In this document: one piece after another, positions 1 to 7,777 of the stretch | How positions within the stretch are numbered: position 1 is the first letter of the stretch | How the letters are laid out: each line of letters opens with the position of its first letter | Assembly (NCBI RefSeq): GCF_014650555.1 | Contig: NZ_BMVE01000011.1 | Span: forward strand, 62,001-126,000 | Source: Streptomyces goshikiensis | Lineage (GTDB): Bacteria > Actinomycetota > Actinomycetes > Streptomycetales > Streptomycetaceae | DNA: 64,000 nucleotides | Direction of reading: 5' to 3' | The notes under the pieces: generated by a model | Told to the model about the DNA's origin: nothing | Seen by the model: only the letters and a program-made list of their open reading frames with translations | Databases searched by the model: none | Position numbers and translations under genes: made by a program

Positions 1-2
1 GG

Positions 3-626
3 ATGGCGGCCACCGTCGTCCGATACCTCAGGTCAGCCGGCTCCCCCACCTCCGCCGCCACGGCCGCGGCGCGGGAACCCAGCCGGATCGACGCACTGCC
101 GCGGCCCGACCTGCGGGCGGTCGGGGAGGACGAGCGCGCGCCCGTCAGCCCCGCCGAATTCCGGGCCGTGCTCGGGAACTTCGCCAGCGGGGTCACCGTC
201 ATCACCGCCCCGGGCGCGGAGGGGGAGGACGGCCCGGCCGGATTCGCCTGCCAGTCCTTCGCCTCGCTGTCCCTGGACCCGCCCCTGGTCACGTTCATGG
301 TGGCCCGTACGTCGACCACCTGGCCCCGGATCGCCCGCGCCGGGGTGTTCTGCGTGAACATCCTCGGCGCCGAACAGGGCGGCCTGTGCCGCTCGTTCGC
401 CGTCAGCGGCGCCGACAAGTTCGCCGGCGTCGCCCACACCCCGGCCCCGGCGACCGGATCCCCGCAGCTGGAGGCGGTACCGGCCTGGATCGACTGCCGC
501 ATCCACGCCGTACACACCGGCGGCGACCACCTGATCGTCGTGGGCCGCGTGGAAGCCATGGGCGCGGCCGGCGAAGGCGCCCCCCTCCTCTTCCACAAGG
601 GCCGCTTCGGCCGCCTGGCGGACTGA
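3..626 (+). CDS. flavin reductase-family protein (FMN-binding split barrel), possibly 5'-truncated
   Basis: Likely an NAD(P)H:flavin oxidoreductase that would feed reduced flavin to a monooxygenase. The segment FRAVLGNFASGVTVIT (about residues 53-68) followed by GFACQSFASLSLDPPLVTFM is the signature start of the HpaC/HsaB-type flavin reductase domain, and the domain runs to the C-terminus (FHKGRFGRL). The first 50 residues are low-complexity and not part of the fold. The open frame begins 3 bases into the window, so the true start may lie upstream. The next gene converges on it. It fits with the acyl-CoA/ring-degradation genes that follow. Substrate and partner oxygenase cannot be read from this window. 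Confidence 0.8.
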   Translation: MAATVVRYLRSAGSPTSAATAAAREPSRIDALPRPDLRAVGEDERAPVSPAEFRAVLGNFASGVTVITAPGAEGEDGPAGFACQSFASLSLDPPLVTFMVARTSTTWPRIARAGVFCVNILGAEQGGLCRSFAVSGADKFAGVAHTPAPATGSPQLEAVPAWIDCRIHAVHTGGDHLIVVGRVEAMGAAGEGAPLLFHKGRFGRLAD

Positions 627-687
627 ACGACCCCGCCGGAGCGCCGCCCCCGTTCGGGCGGGCTCCGGGGTGGGCAGGGGGACGGGG

Positions 688-1755
688 TCAGAAGGTGAGG
701 ACGCCGCGGGCCACGCGGCCGTGGGAGGCGTCGTCGGCGGCCTTCGCGAAGTCCTCGATCGGGTAGACCTCCGTCACCAGCTCGTCCAGGAGGAGCTTGC
801 CCTGCCGGTACAGCTCCGCGTACAGGGCGATGTCGCGCTGCGGGCGGGAGGAGCCGTACCGGCAGCCCATGATGGTCTTGTCCAGGTACATCGAGGAGAC
901 CAGGAACGAGGCCTCCTCCCGGAAGCCGGGCACCCCGAGGAGGATCGCCTGGCCGCCGCGGTCCAGGAGGTCGACGGCCTGGCGGATCAGCTTCACGTTG
1001 CCCACGCACTCGAAGGCGTGGTCGGCGCCCGTCGGGAGGATCTCGCGGACCGCCGCCGAGGAGTCGGCGACCGCGGAGGCGTCGACGAAGTGCGTCGCCC
1101 CGAACTGCCGGGCCACCGCCTCCTTCGCCGGGTTCGCGTCCACCGCCACGATCGTCGTCGCCCCCGCGATCCTGGCGCCCTGGAGGACGTTCAGCCCGAT
1201 GCCGCCCGTGCCGATGACGACCACCGAGTCCCCGTGGTCGACCTTCGCCCGGTTCAGTACGGCGCCGACCCCCGTCAGGACCCCGCACCCGATCAGCGCC
1301 GCCGACGTCAGCGGGATGTCCGCCGGGATCTTCACGGCCTGCACGGCCTTGACGATCGTCCGCTCCGCGAAAGCCGAGTTGGAGGCGAACTGGAACAGCG
1401 CCGCCCCGCCCCGCGAGAACGGCCGGCCCGGCATCCCGATCGCCTTGCGGCACATCGTCGGACGGCCCCGGTCGCAGTCGGCGCACGCCCCGCAGTTGGC
1501 GAGGGTGGACAGGGACACGTGGTCCCCCGCCGCCACGTGCGTCACCCCGGATCCGACCGCCTCCACCACCCCCGCGCCCTCGTGCCCCAGCACCACCGGC
1601 GGCGGGAACGGGATCGTCCCGTCGATCACCGACAGGTCGCTGTGGCACAGCCCGGCCGCCGCGATCGCGACGAGCACCTCCCCCGGCCCCGGATCGCGGA
1701 CCTCCAGATCGTCGACCACCCGGGCCTGCTTGCCGTCGAACACGACGCCTCTCAC
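688..1755 (-). CDS. zinc-dependent medium-chain alcohol dehydrogenase
   Basis: Oxidises an alcohol to an aldehyde or ketone with NAD(P)+. At 355 aa it has normal MDR length. The catalytic-zinc region reads AAGLCHSD with GHEGAGVVEAVG. The structural-zinc lobe CGACADCDRGRPTMC has all four cysteines, and the nucleotide-binding glycine motif is GTGGIGLN. It closely resembles class III-like actinobacterial enzymes placed in CoA-ester degradation clusters. Its start overlaps the stop of the upstream acyl-CoA dehydrogenase by 4 bp, so it is the last gene of a minus-strand operon SDR - ACAD - ADH. The actual substrate is unknown. Confidence 0.9.
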   Translation of the reverse strand: MRGVVFDGKQARVVDDLEVRDPGPGEVLVAIAAAGLCHSDLSVIDGTIPFPPPVVLGHEGAGVVEAVGSGVTHVAAGDHVSLSTLANCGACADCDRGRPTMCRKAIGMPGRPFSRGGAALFQFASNSAFAERTIVKAVQAVKIPADIPLTSAALIGCGVLTGVGAVLNRAKVDHGDSVVVIGTGGIGLNVLQGARIAGATTIVAVDANPAKEAVARQFGATHFVDASAVADSSAAVREILPTGADHAFECVGNVKLIRQAVDLLDRGGQAILLGVPGFREEASFLVSSMYLDKTIMGCRYGSSRPQRDIALYAELYRQGKLLLDELVTEVYPIEDFAKAADDASHGRVARGVLTF

Positions 1756-2966
1756 CTGGACTCCTTAGGCAGGCCGAGCACGCGCTCGGCGATGATGTTC
1801 CGCTGGATCTCGTCCGAGCCGCCGTAGATCGTGTCGGCGCGGGTGAACAGGAACAGCCGCTGCTCCGCGTCCAGCCCGCGCTCGTAGGGCAGTTCCGGCG
1901 ACCAGTCCGCCGCCCCCGCCGAGGCGGCCGCGCCGCGCACCGCCACCGCCAGTTCGCCGAGCCGCCGGTGCCAGCCGCCCCACAGCAGCTTCGCCACGCT
2001 CGGCGCGCCCGGATCCCCCGAGCCGCCCAGCGTCCGCAGCGCGTTCCACCGCATCGTGCGCAGCTCGGCCCACTGCCGTACGAGGAGGTCCCGCAGGACG
2101 GGGTCCGCCGAGGCCGCGCCCGGGGCCGTGTACGCGGCGAGGACGCGTTCCAGTTCCGCCGCGAAGCCGATCTGCTGGACCAGCGTGGACACGCCGCGCT
2201 CCAGGGCGAGCAGCCCCATGGCGACCGTCCAGCCGTTGCCCTCGCCGCCGACGGTCTCCGCCGCGACCGCCCCGTCGAAGAAGACCTCGTTGAACTCCGC
2301 GGTCCCCGACAGCTGCCGGATCGGCCGGACCTCGACCCGGCCGGGCTGGTCCATCCGCACCAGCAGGAACGACAGCCCGCGGTGGCGCCGGGAGCCGGGC
2401 CGGGTGCGCGCGAGGACGAAGCACCAGTCGGCCTCCCGGGCGAGCGAGGTCCAGATCTTCTGCCCGGTGACCCGGAAGCGCCCGTCCGAGGCCGGGCCGG
2501 TGTCCCGTACCGCCGTCGTACGGATGCCCGCGAGGTCGGAGCCGGCGCCGGGCTCGGAGTACCCCTGGCACCACAGCTCCTCGCCCCGCGCGATCCCGGG
2601 CAGGTAGCGGTCCCGCTGCTCCCGGCTCCCGTGGGCGATCAGCGTCGGCGCGAGGAGGTTCTCGCCGATGTGGCCGACCCGGCCGGGGGCGCGCAGCGCC
2701 GCGTACTCCTCGGCCCACACCACCTGCCCGGTCAGGGAGAGCCGCTGCTGCCCGTACGCCCCGGCGGGGACCTCCCAGCCCTGCCCGATCCAGCCGCCGC
2801 GGCCGAGCTCGCGCTCCCAGGCCCGCCGCTCGTCGACCCCCTCGTGCTCGCTGCCCGGCCCGCCGAGGCCGGCCGCCCGCGCGTACGGGCCGACGAGGTG
2901 CTCCGTCAGCCACGCGCGGGCGCGCCCGCGCAGCTCCTCGTCCCCGGCCCCGAAGCTGAAGTCCAC
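1752..2966 (-). CDS. acyl-CoA dehydrogenase
   Basis: FAD-dependent alpha,beta-desaturation of an acyl-CoA. The 404-residue protein has the usual three-part ACAD layout. The middle-domain flavin motif is WCQGYSEPGAGSDLAGI with GQKIWTS downstream, and the C-terminal helical domain ends YGGSDEIQRNIIAERVLGLP. This C-terminal form is typical of actinobacterial FadE proteins acting on branched, steroid-like or aromatic side chains. It is translationally coupled to the ADH gene (4-bp overlap) and lies 12 bp after the SDR gene. A second pair of ACADs with related ends lies at 17-19 kb. Substrate not determinable from sequence. Confidence 0.92.
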   Translation of the reverse strand: MDFSFGAGDEELRGRARAWLTEHLVGPYARAAGLGGPGSEHEGVDERRAWERELGRGGWIGQGWEVPAGAYGQQRLSLTGQVVWAEEYAALRAPGRVGHIGENLLAPTLIAHGSREQRDRYLPGIARGEELWCQGYSEPGAGSDLAGIRTTAVRDTGPASDGRFRVTGQKIWTSLAREADWCFVLARTRPGSRRHRGLSFLLVRMDQPGRVEVRPIRQLSGTAEFNEVFFDGAVAAETVGGEGNGWTVAMGLLALERGVSTLVQQIGFAAELERVLAAYTAPGAASADPVLRDLLVRQWAELRTMRWNALRTLGGSGDPGAPSVAKLLWGGWHRRLGELAVAVRGAAASAGAADWSPELPYERGLDAEQRLFLFTRADTIYGGSDEIQRNIIAERVLGLPKESR

Positions 2967-2978
2967 CGGATCCCCCTC

Positions 2979-3908
2979 CTACGCGTTGGGGCGGTCCTTG
3001 GCGGCCGCCGCCCTGGCCATGGCCTCCAGCTGGACCAGCATCGGCATCGGGTCGGTGCCGACCGTCCCGGGCAGGAAGTCGGCGATCTTCTCCGGGGTCC
3101 AGGCGCCCTCCGCGTACCCGGCGCGCAGTTCGCGCGGCTGCGCCCAGACGGCGATCTTCGGGCCGGCGATCGTGTAGACCTGCCCGGTGATCCGCTCGCC
3201 GCCGACGGCGACGGCCTTGTCGCTGAGCAGGTAGGTGACCAGCGCGGCGACGTCCTCGGGTTCGCCGATCTCCTTGAGCTCCATGGGCACGTTGGCCGAC
3301 ATCCGGGTGCGGGCGACGGGCGCGACGGCGTTGGCGGTGACCCCGTACTTGTGCAGGCCGAGGGCGGCGGAGCGGACGAGGGAGATGATCCCGCCCTTGG
3401 CGGCGCTGTAGTTGGCCTGGGCCACCGAGCCCTGGTGGTTGCCGCTGGTGAAGCCGATGAGGGTGCCCGAGCCCTGGCGGCGCATGACGGCGGAGGCGGC
3501 GCGGAAGACGGTGAAGGTGCCCTTGAGGTGGGTGGCGACCACGGGGTCCCACTCCTCCTCGGACATGTTGAACAGCATCCGTTCGCGCAGGATGCCGGCG
3601 ACGCAGACGACCCCGTCGATGCGGCCGTAGCGGGCGAGGGCCGTGTCGACGATGCGCTGTCCGCCCTCCATGGTGGAGATGTCGTCGGCGACGGCGACGG
3701 CCTCGCCGCCGGCCGCGACGATCTCCTTCACCACGGCCTCGGCGACCTCGCTGGTGGGTTCGCCGCCCTCGATGCCGACGCCGTAGTCGTTGACGACGAC
3801 CCTGGCGCCCTGCGCGGCGGCGGCGAGCGCCACGGCCCGGCCGATGCCCCGGCCCGCCCCGGTGACGGCGACGACCTTGCCGGCCAAGAAGTTCCCCACG
3901 TTGCCCAC
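2979..3908 (-). CDS. short-chain dehydrogenase/reductase, HSD17B4-like
   Basis: NAD(P)-dependent oxidation of a 3-hydroxyacyl-CoA or a related alcohol. Residues 8-30 hold the Rossmann motif TGAGRGIG, with NDYGVG after beta-2 and the catalytic YSAAKGG near residue 166. Motifs ILRERMLFNMSEEEW and SGNHQGSVAQANY resemble the dehydrogenase part of peroxisomal multifunctional enzyme 2 and actinobacterial 17-beta-HSD-like proteins. About 60 residues follow the SDR core. The GTG start at 3908 is chosen because AAGGGG lies about 7 bp upstream. It is first in its operon, and a TetR-type operator lies 22-38 bp upstream of the start. Confidence 0.88.
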   Translation of the reverse strand: MGNVGNFLAGKVVAVTGAGRGIGRAVALAAAAQGARVVVNDYGVGIEGGEPTSEVAEAVVKEIVAAGGEAVAVADDISTMEGGQRIVDTALARYGRIDGVVCVAGILRERMLFNMSEEEWDPVVATHLKGTFTVFRAASAVMRRQGSGTLIGFTSGNHQGSVAQANYSAAKGGIISLVRSAALGLHKYGVTANAVAPVARTRMSANVPMELKEIGEPEDVAALVTYLLSDKAVAVGGERITGQVYTIAGPKIAVWAQPRELRAGYAEGAWTPEKIADFLPGTVGTDPMPMLVQLEAMARAAAAKDRPNA

Positions 3909-3929
3909 GTACGGCCCCTTCCCACGTTT

Positions 3930-3946
3930 TCTGACGGACCGTTAGA
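3930..3946. promoter_or_regulatory. TetR-type operator, copy 1 (TCTGACGGACCGTTAGA)
   Basis: A 17-bp inverted repeat with one mismatched pair, in the divergent gap between the SDR gene (minus) and the cyclase-family gene (plus). The same sequence type recurs at 20402-20418 and 20480-20496 in front of the related amidohydrolase and acyl-CoA ligase genes. A TetR-family repressor binding here could control both divergent units. Which regulator binds is not known. Confidence 0.6.
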
Positions 3947-4024
3947 TTCTATGGGCAGTCAGATACCGCTGCACAAGCCCTCGTTGGGCTTCGTATGCCG
4001 AACGGCAAGGAGCTGGTGATCCAG

Positions 4025-4951
4025 ATGGGCATGCCCGCCGAGTTCCACGACATCGCCAAGCGCGTCAACAACTGGGGCCGCTGGGGCACCGCCGACGAGA
4101 TGGGCACCCTGAACCTGATCACCGACGAGGTCGTGCGCGCGGCCGCCGCCGGGATCCGCACCGGCCGCCGGATCCCGCTCGCACTCCCGCTCCAGGAGGA
4201 CGGCGTCCAGGTGGGCATGATCCCCGGCCGGGTCAACCCGCTGCACACGATGGTGCAGATCAACCAGGAGCTCTTCGGCCCGGGCACGGTGGCGTGCAGC
4301 GACGACGCCGTGACGATGGGCCTCCAGTGCGCGACCCACTGGGACGCCCTGACCCACGTCTCGCACTCGGGGAAGATCTACAACGGCCGCCCGGCCGGGA
4401 CGATCACGGCGCACGCGCGGGCCGAGTTCAGCGGCATCGAGAAGGCCGGCCCGATCGTCTCGCGCGGGGTCCTGCTCGACGTGGCCCGCGCGAAGGGCCT
4501 GGACCGGCTGCCCGGGGGTCACGCGGTGACCCCGGAGGACCTGGCGGAGGCGGAGGAGTTCGGCGGGGTCACGGTCCGCGCCGGGGACATCGTCCTCGTC
4601 CGCACCGGCCAGATCCAGCTCTACCTGGCGGGCGACAAGCACGGCTACGGGTTCCCCTCACCCGGGCTGTCGGTCCGTACGCCGCAGTGGTTCCACGCGC
4701 GGGACGTGGCGGCCGTCGCCAACGACACGCTGACCTTCGAGATCTTCCCGCCGGAGATCGAGAACCTGTGGCTGCCGGTGCACGCGCTCGACCTGGTCGA
4801 GATGGGCATGCACCAGGGCCAGAACTGGAATCTCGAAAAGTTGTCCACAGCCTGTGCGGAAGCGGGCCGCCACGCGTTCCTGCTGTCCGCGATGCCGGAA
4901 CCCTTCGTCGGCGCCGTCGGCACTCCGGTCTCCCCGGTCGCCGTCCTGTGA
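4025..4951 (+). CDS. cyclase-family metal-dependent hydrolase
   Basis: Member of the putative cyclase family (PF04199), related to kynurenine formamidase and isatin hydrolase. Such proteins open or close amide or lactone bonds with a bound metal. The metal-site region is CATHWDALTHVSHSG (near residue 110 of this reading), with the family segments GTLNLIT near the N-terminus and FPPEIENLWLPVHALDLVEMG near the C-terminus. Starts upstream at 3995 (ATG) and 4016 (GTG) are open. I prefer 4025 because family proteins begin shortly before the FHDIAKRVNNWG segment and AAGGAG lies at 4007-4012. It is divergent from the SDR operon and shares its operator. The substrate is unknown. Confidence 0.82.
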   Translation: MGMPAEFHDIAKRVNNWGRWGTADEMGTLNLITDEVVRAAAAGIRTGRRIPLALPLQEDGVQVGMIPGRVNPLHTMVQINQELFGPGTVACSDDAVTMGLQCATHWDALTHVSHSGKIYNGRPAGTITAHARAEFSGIEKAGPIVSRGVLLDVARAKGLDRLPGGHAVTPEDLAEAEEFGGVTVRAGDIVLVRTGQIQLYLAGDKHGYGFPSPGLSVRTPQWFHARDVAAVANDTLTFEIFPPEIENLWLPVHALDLVEMGMHQGQNWNLEKLSTACAEAGRHAFLLSAMPEPFVGAVGTPVSPVAVL

Positions 4952-4973
4952 GGGCGCCGACGGACCGGCCCGC

Positions 4974-5960
4974 CTAGAGGTCGAGGACCAGGCGGGCGCC
5001 GCCCCGGGAGCGGCCGACGCAGATCATCATCGTGTTCCCGGCCGCCTTCTCCGCCTCGGACAGGACCGAGTCCCGGTGGTCCGGCGCGCCGGCGAGGACC
5101 TTCGTCTCACAGGTGCCGCAGATCCCCTGCTCGCAGGAGGAGGGGACCGAGGGCACCGCTTCCCGTACGACGTCGAGCAGGGACCGCCCCGGCGGCACGC
5201 ACAGAACCGCGCCGCTGCGGCGCAGTTCCACCTCGAACCCGCCCTCGTCCGGGCCGGAAGCGGAACCGAGGGCGGTGTCCGGGGCCGCCGTGAAGCGTTC
5301 CACGTGCGGGGGGCGCGCCGGGAACAGGGCCGCGCAGCGGCTCTCGACCGCCGCGATGAGCCCGGCCGGGCCGCAGCAGTAGACGGCCGCGGTGTCCGGC
5401 AGGCCGCGCAGCAGGGAGTCGATGTCGAGGCGGCCGTGGGTGTCCTCGGGGGCGAGGACGAGGTTCCCGCCGCCGAGGGCGGCCAGTTCGTCCCGGTAGG
5501 CCATGGAGGTCAGCGTCCTGCCGCCGTAGAGCAGGGACCACGCGGCGCCGCGGGCCGCCGCCTCGCGGACCATCGGCAGCAGCGGGGTGATCCCGATGCC
5601 GCCCGCGATGAACGCGTACCGCTCGGCCGGGACCAGGGGGAACCGGTTGACCGGGCCGCGCACGTCCAGGAGGGATCCGGCGGGGACGCTCGTGTGGATC
5701 TCCTCCGAGCCGCCCCTGCCGCCCTGATCGCGCAGGACGCCCAGCCGGTACGTCCTCAGGTCGCCCGGGTCGCCGGACAGGGAGTAGTGGCGTATCCGGC
5801 CGGAGGGGAGGCTCACTTCGAGGTGCGCCCCGGGCTCCCACGCGGGCAGCGGCGCGCCCCAGGGGTCGGCGAGGAGCAGCCCGAGGACACCGTCCGCCTC
5901 ACGGACGGTGTCCTGGACCCGGAGCCGCAGCGCGGGAGGCGGGGAAAGGACGTCGGCCAT
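4974..5960 (-). CDS. PDR/VanB-type ferredoxin-NAD(P)H oxidoreductase
   Basis: Transfers electrons from NAD(P)H through flavin to a [2Fe-2S] cluster, normally for an oxygenase. The N-terminal flavin domain has RIRHYSLSGDP, the nucleotide-binding domain has AGGIGITPLLPM, and the C-terminal plant-type ferredoxin has C276, C281, C284 and C314. This layout is that of phthalate dioxygenase reductase/VanB proteins and the length (328 aa) is normal. ATG at 5960 is preceded by GGAAGG. It is separated by about 90 bp from the NCS1 permease of the nitroimidazole-like operon, on the same strand, so it may supply electrons to the Rieske protein and the diiron oxygenase encoded upstream. That link is inference. 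Confidence 0.88.
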   Translation of the reverse strand: MADVLSPPPALRLRVQDTVREADGVLGLLLADPWGAPLPAWEPGAHLEVSLPSGRIRHYSLSGDPGDLRTYRLGVLRDQGGRGGSEEIHTSVPAGSLLDVRGPVNRFPLVPAERYAFIAGGIGITPLLPMVREAAARGAAWSLLYGGRTLTSMAYRDELAALGGGNLVLAPEDTHGRLDIDSLLRGLPDTAAVYCCGPAGLIAAVESRCAALFPARPPHVERFTAAPDTALGSASGPDEGGFEVELRRSGAVLCVPPGRSLLDVVREAVPSVPSSCEQGICGTCETKVLAGAPDHRDSVLSEAEKAAGNTMMICVGRSRGGARLVLDL

Positions 5961-6000
5961 CGGAAACCTTCCTGTCGGCGCGGCTCGTTGGGTGCGGTGC

Positions 6001-6048
6001 GGTGCGGTACGGGCCCGGTGCGGTACGGGCCCGGTGCGGTAGGGGCCG
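6001..6048. repeat. 16-bp tandem repeat, three copies
   Basis: The unit GGTGCGGTACGGGCCC occurs twice exactly and a third time with changes at the end. A partial unit lies just before it. It fills the gap between the reductase gene and the permease gene and may be variable in copy number between strains. Confidence 0.7.
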
Positions 6049-6050
6049 GC

Positions 6051-7499
6051 TCAGCCCGGCTCCGCGCAGGTGGCGGGCTCCGGCCACCTGCGGCACAGCG
6101 CCGTGTACACGGCGGCCGCCACCGCGAAGGAGACGGGCAGACCGAGGTCGACCCCGCTGGTCAGCTCGGCCAACGGGCCGACGTACAAAGGGTTGTTGAC
6201 CCACAGGACACCCACGAGGGAGCCGGCCGCGAAGCCGGCCAGCGCCCGGAGGTTGACCCCGTTCCCGTACCAGTAGAGCCCGCCGCCCCCGGTGGTGAAG
6301 GTCCCCAGGTCCAGGGGCCGGTAGCGGCCCCGGTGGAGGCGGTAGCCGGCCATGAGCACGGCCGCCCACGGAGCGATCACGGTCAGCAGCAGCGTCACGA
6401 ACGCGCCCATGGACTCCATGGCGTCGTAGACGACCGCGCCCAGGTACAGCACGACCAGCGCCAGCGCCGCGACCACCGCGGTGACCACGGAGCGCGAGGC
6501 GCGCCAGAACACCGAGTTGGCGGACAGGCCGGCCGCGTAGAGGCACAGGGCTCCCTGCGGGATCGTTCCGGCGAAGCCGAAGACCACCACGATGACCGCG
6601 AACCAGCCCGGGACCGCGTCGGTGAGCCCTTGCAGCCAGGGGACGTCGGGGCCGGCGAGCAGGGTGCTCACGTAGGCGCCCGTGCCCAGCGCGACGACAC
6701 TGCTGGCGGCCATGGCCGCGCCCGAGTGGCGCACCAGCTTCCCCGGCGGGGTGCTGGAGGGCATGTAGCGGGTGTAGTCCCCCTGGAACGTGGCGTACGA
6801 GAGGGGAACGGTCGCCGAGGCGGTCGCCGCGAGCAGCCACGTGTGGAGCGGGCCGGACAGTACGTAGTCCCCGCCCGCGTATCCGGCGCTGAACCGCGGC
6901 GAGAGCACCAGGACCGTGCCGATGAGCACGATCCCGCCGATCACCGCGGTGATCCGGTACGTACGGACCATGAGGGCGTGTCCGCGCACGGCGACGAAGG
7001 TCACCACCAGCGCGGTGGCCGCCATGGCCGCGGTCAGGGCGCCCGGCCCCGTCGGCGTGGAGGCCAGCCGGTTGCCCGCGACCATCACGGCCGTGCCGCC
7101 GGTCCACACCGCGATCGCGAAGAACCCGAGCGCGGTGACGATCGTGAGGACGTTGCCGATGACTCGGCCGCGCACCCCGAAGTGCGCCCCGGACGCGATC
7201 GGGTCGTTGGTCCCCGTCCGGACCCCGAGGCGGGCCAGCGGCGCCAGCAGGGCGGTGCCGACCGCGACCCCGGCCACGATGGCGCTGATGGCGCCCCACC
7301 AGCCGAGACCGAAGACGACGGGCAAGGCGCCCAGCACCACGGTGCCGAACGAGAACTGCGCCGACGGCCAGATCCACCAGAACTCGGAGGGCCGGGAGGT
7401 CCGCTCGGCCTCGGGGATCGGCTCGATGCCGTCCACCTCGGGCCGCTGCGGGCGGGGCGGCGCCGTGGCCGGCGCCACCCCCTCGTGGAGCGTGCTCAT
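6051..7499 (-). CDS. NCS1-family nucleobase:cation symporter (cytosine permease-like)
   Basis: Integral membrane transporter of 482 aa with about 12 hydrophobic segments. The N-terminus holds the NCS1 sequence WIWPSAQFSFGTVVLGA, and residues such as GTNDPIASGAHFGVRG and SYATFQGDYTRYMP match cytosine/purine permeases. Family members move nucleobases, hydantoins or thiamine-like heterocycles. The ATG at 7499 overlaps the stop of the Rieske gene by 4 bp, so it is translated from the nitroimidazole-like operon. A small azole such as 2-aminoimidazole or 2-nitroimidazole would be a plausible cargo by shape, but this is inference. A 16-bp tandem repeat follows its stop. Confidence 0.88.
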   Translation of the reverse strand: MSTLHEGVAPATAPPRPQRPEVDGIEPIPEAERTSRPSEFWWIWPSAQFSFGTVVLGALPVVFGLGWWGAISAIVAGVAVGTALLAPLARLGVRTGTNDPIASGAHFGVRGRVIGNVLTIVTALGFFAIAVWTGGTAVMVAGNRLASTPTGPGALTAAMAATALVVTFVAVRGHALMVRTYRITAVIGGIVLIGTVLVLSPRFSAGYAGGDYVLSGPLHTWLLAATASATVPLSYATFQGDYTRYMPSSTPPGKLVRHSGAAMAASSVVALGTGAYVSTLLAGPDVPWLQGLTDAVPGWFAVIVVVFGFAGTIPQGALCLYAAGLSANSVFWRASRSVVTAVVAALALVVLYLGAVVYDAMESMGAFVTLLLTVIAPWAAVLMAGYRLHRGRYRPLDLGTFTTGGGGLYWYGNGVNLRALAGFAAGSLVGVLWVNNPLYVGPLAELTSGVDLGLPVSFAVAAAVYTALCRRWPEPATCAEPG

Positions 7500-7777
7500 G
7501 CGCCGGTCCGTCCCGTCTCCGCCGCGTCCTGGGCGGGCAGCGTGTCGACGATCCGCAGCGGGTCGCAGGCGGGCCCCGCCGTGCGCTCCCCTGTGCCCAG
7601 GTCGAAGGTCGAGTAGTGCAGCGGGCAGGTGATCCTCATCCGGCCGCCGTCGAGGTGGGCGAACTTCAGCTTGCCCTGCCGGTGCGGGCACCGGGCCGAC
7701 ACCAGGACCTTGCGGCCCGCCAGCTCGACGAGCACCAGGTCCTCGCCGACCTCCCTGATCGTGCCCTCGGCGGCCAT
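7496..7777 (-). CDS. Rieske [2Fe-2S] ferredoxin
   Basis: Small 93-aa electron carrier consisting of just a Rieske domain. The cluster ligands are C30-P-H32 and C51-P-L-H54, with the usual DLGTG after the second pair. There is no catalytic oxygenase domain, so it is a soluble ferredoxin rather than a dioxygenase. It overlaps the diiron oxygenase gene upstream and the permease gene downstream by 4 bp at each end. The arrangement suggests it passes electrons from a flavoprotein reductase (candidate at 4974-5960) to the diiron N-oxygenase next door. Confidence 0.9.
   Translation of the reverse strand: MAAEGTIREVGEDLVLVELAGRKVLVSARCPHRQGKLKFAHLDGGRMRITCPLHYSTFDLGTGERTAGPACDPLRIVDTLPAQDAAETGRTGA

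Noticed and set aside
4854..7616. A 920-codon plus-strand frame opposite the reductase and permease genes
   Set aside because: Low-complexity translation without motifs, antisense to two genes with clear domains.
7496..7777. Annotation of the Rieske protein as an aromatic ring dioxygenase subunit
   Set aside because: It is 93 residues long, with no catalytic alpha-subunit domain.
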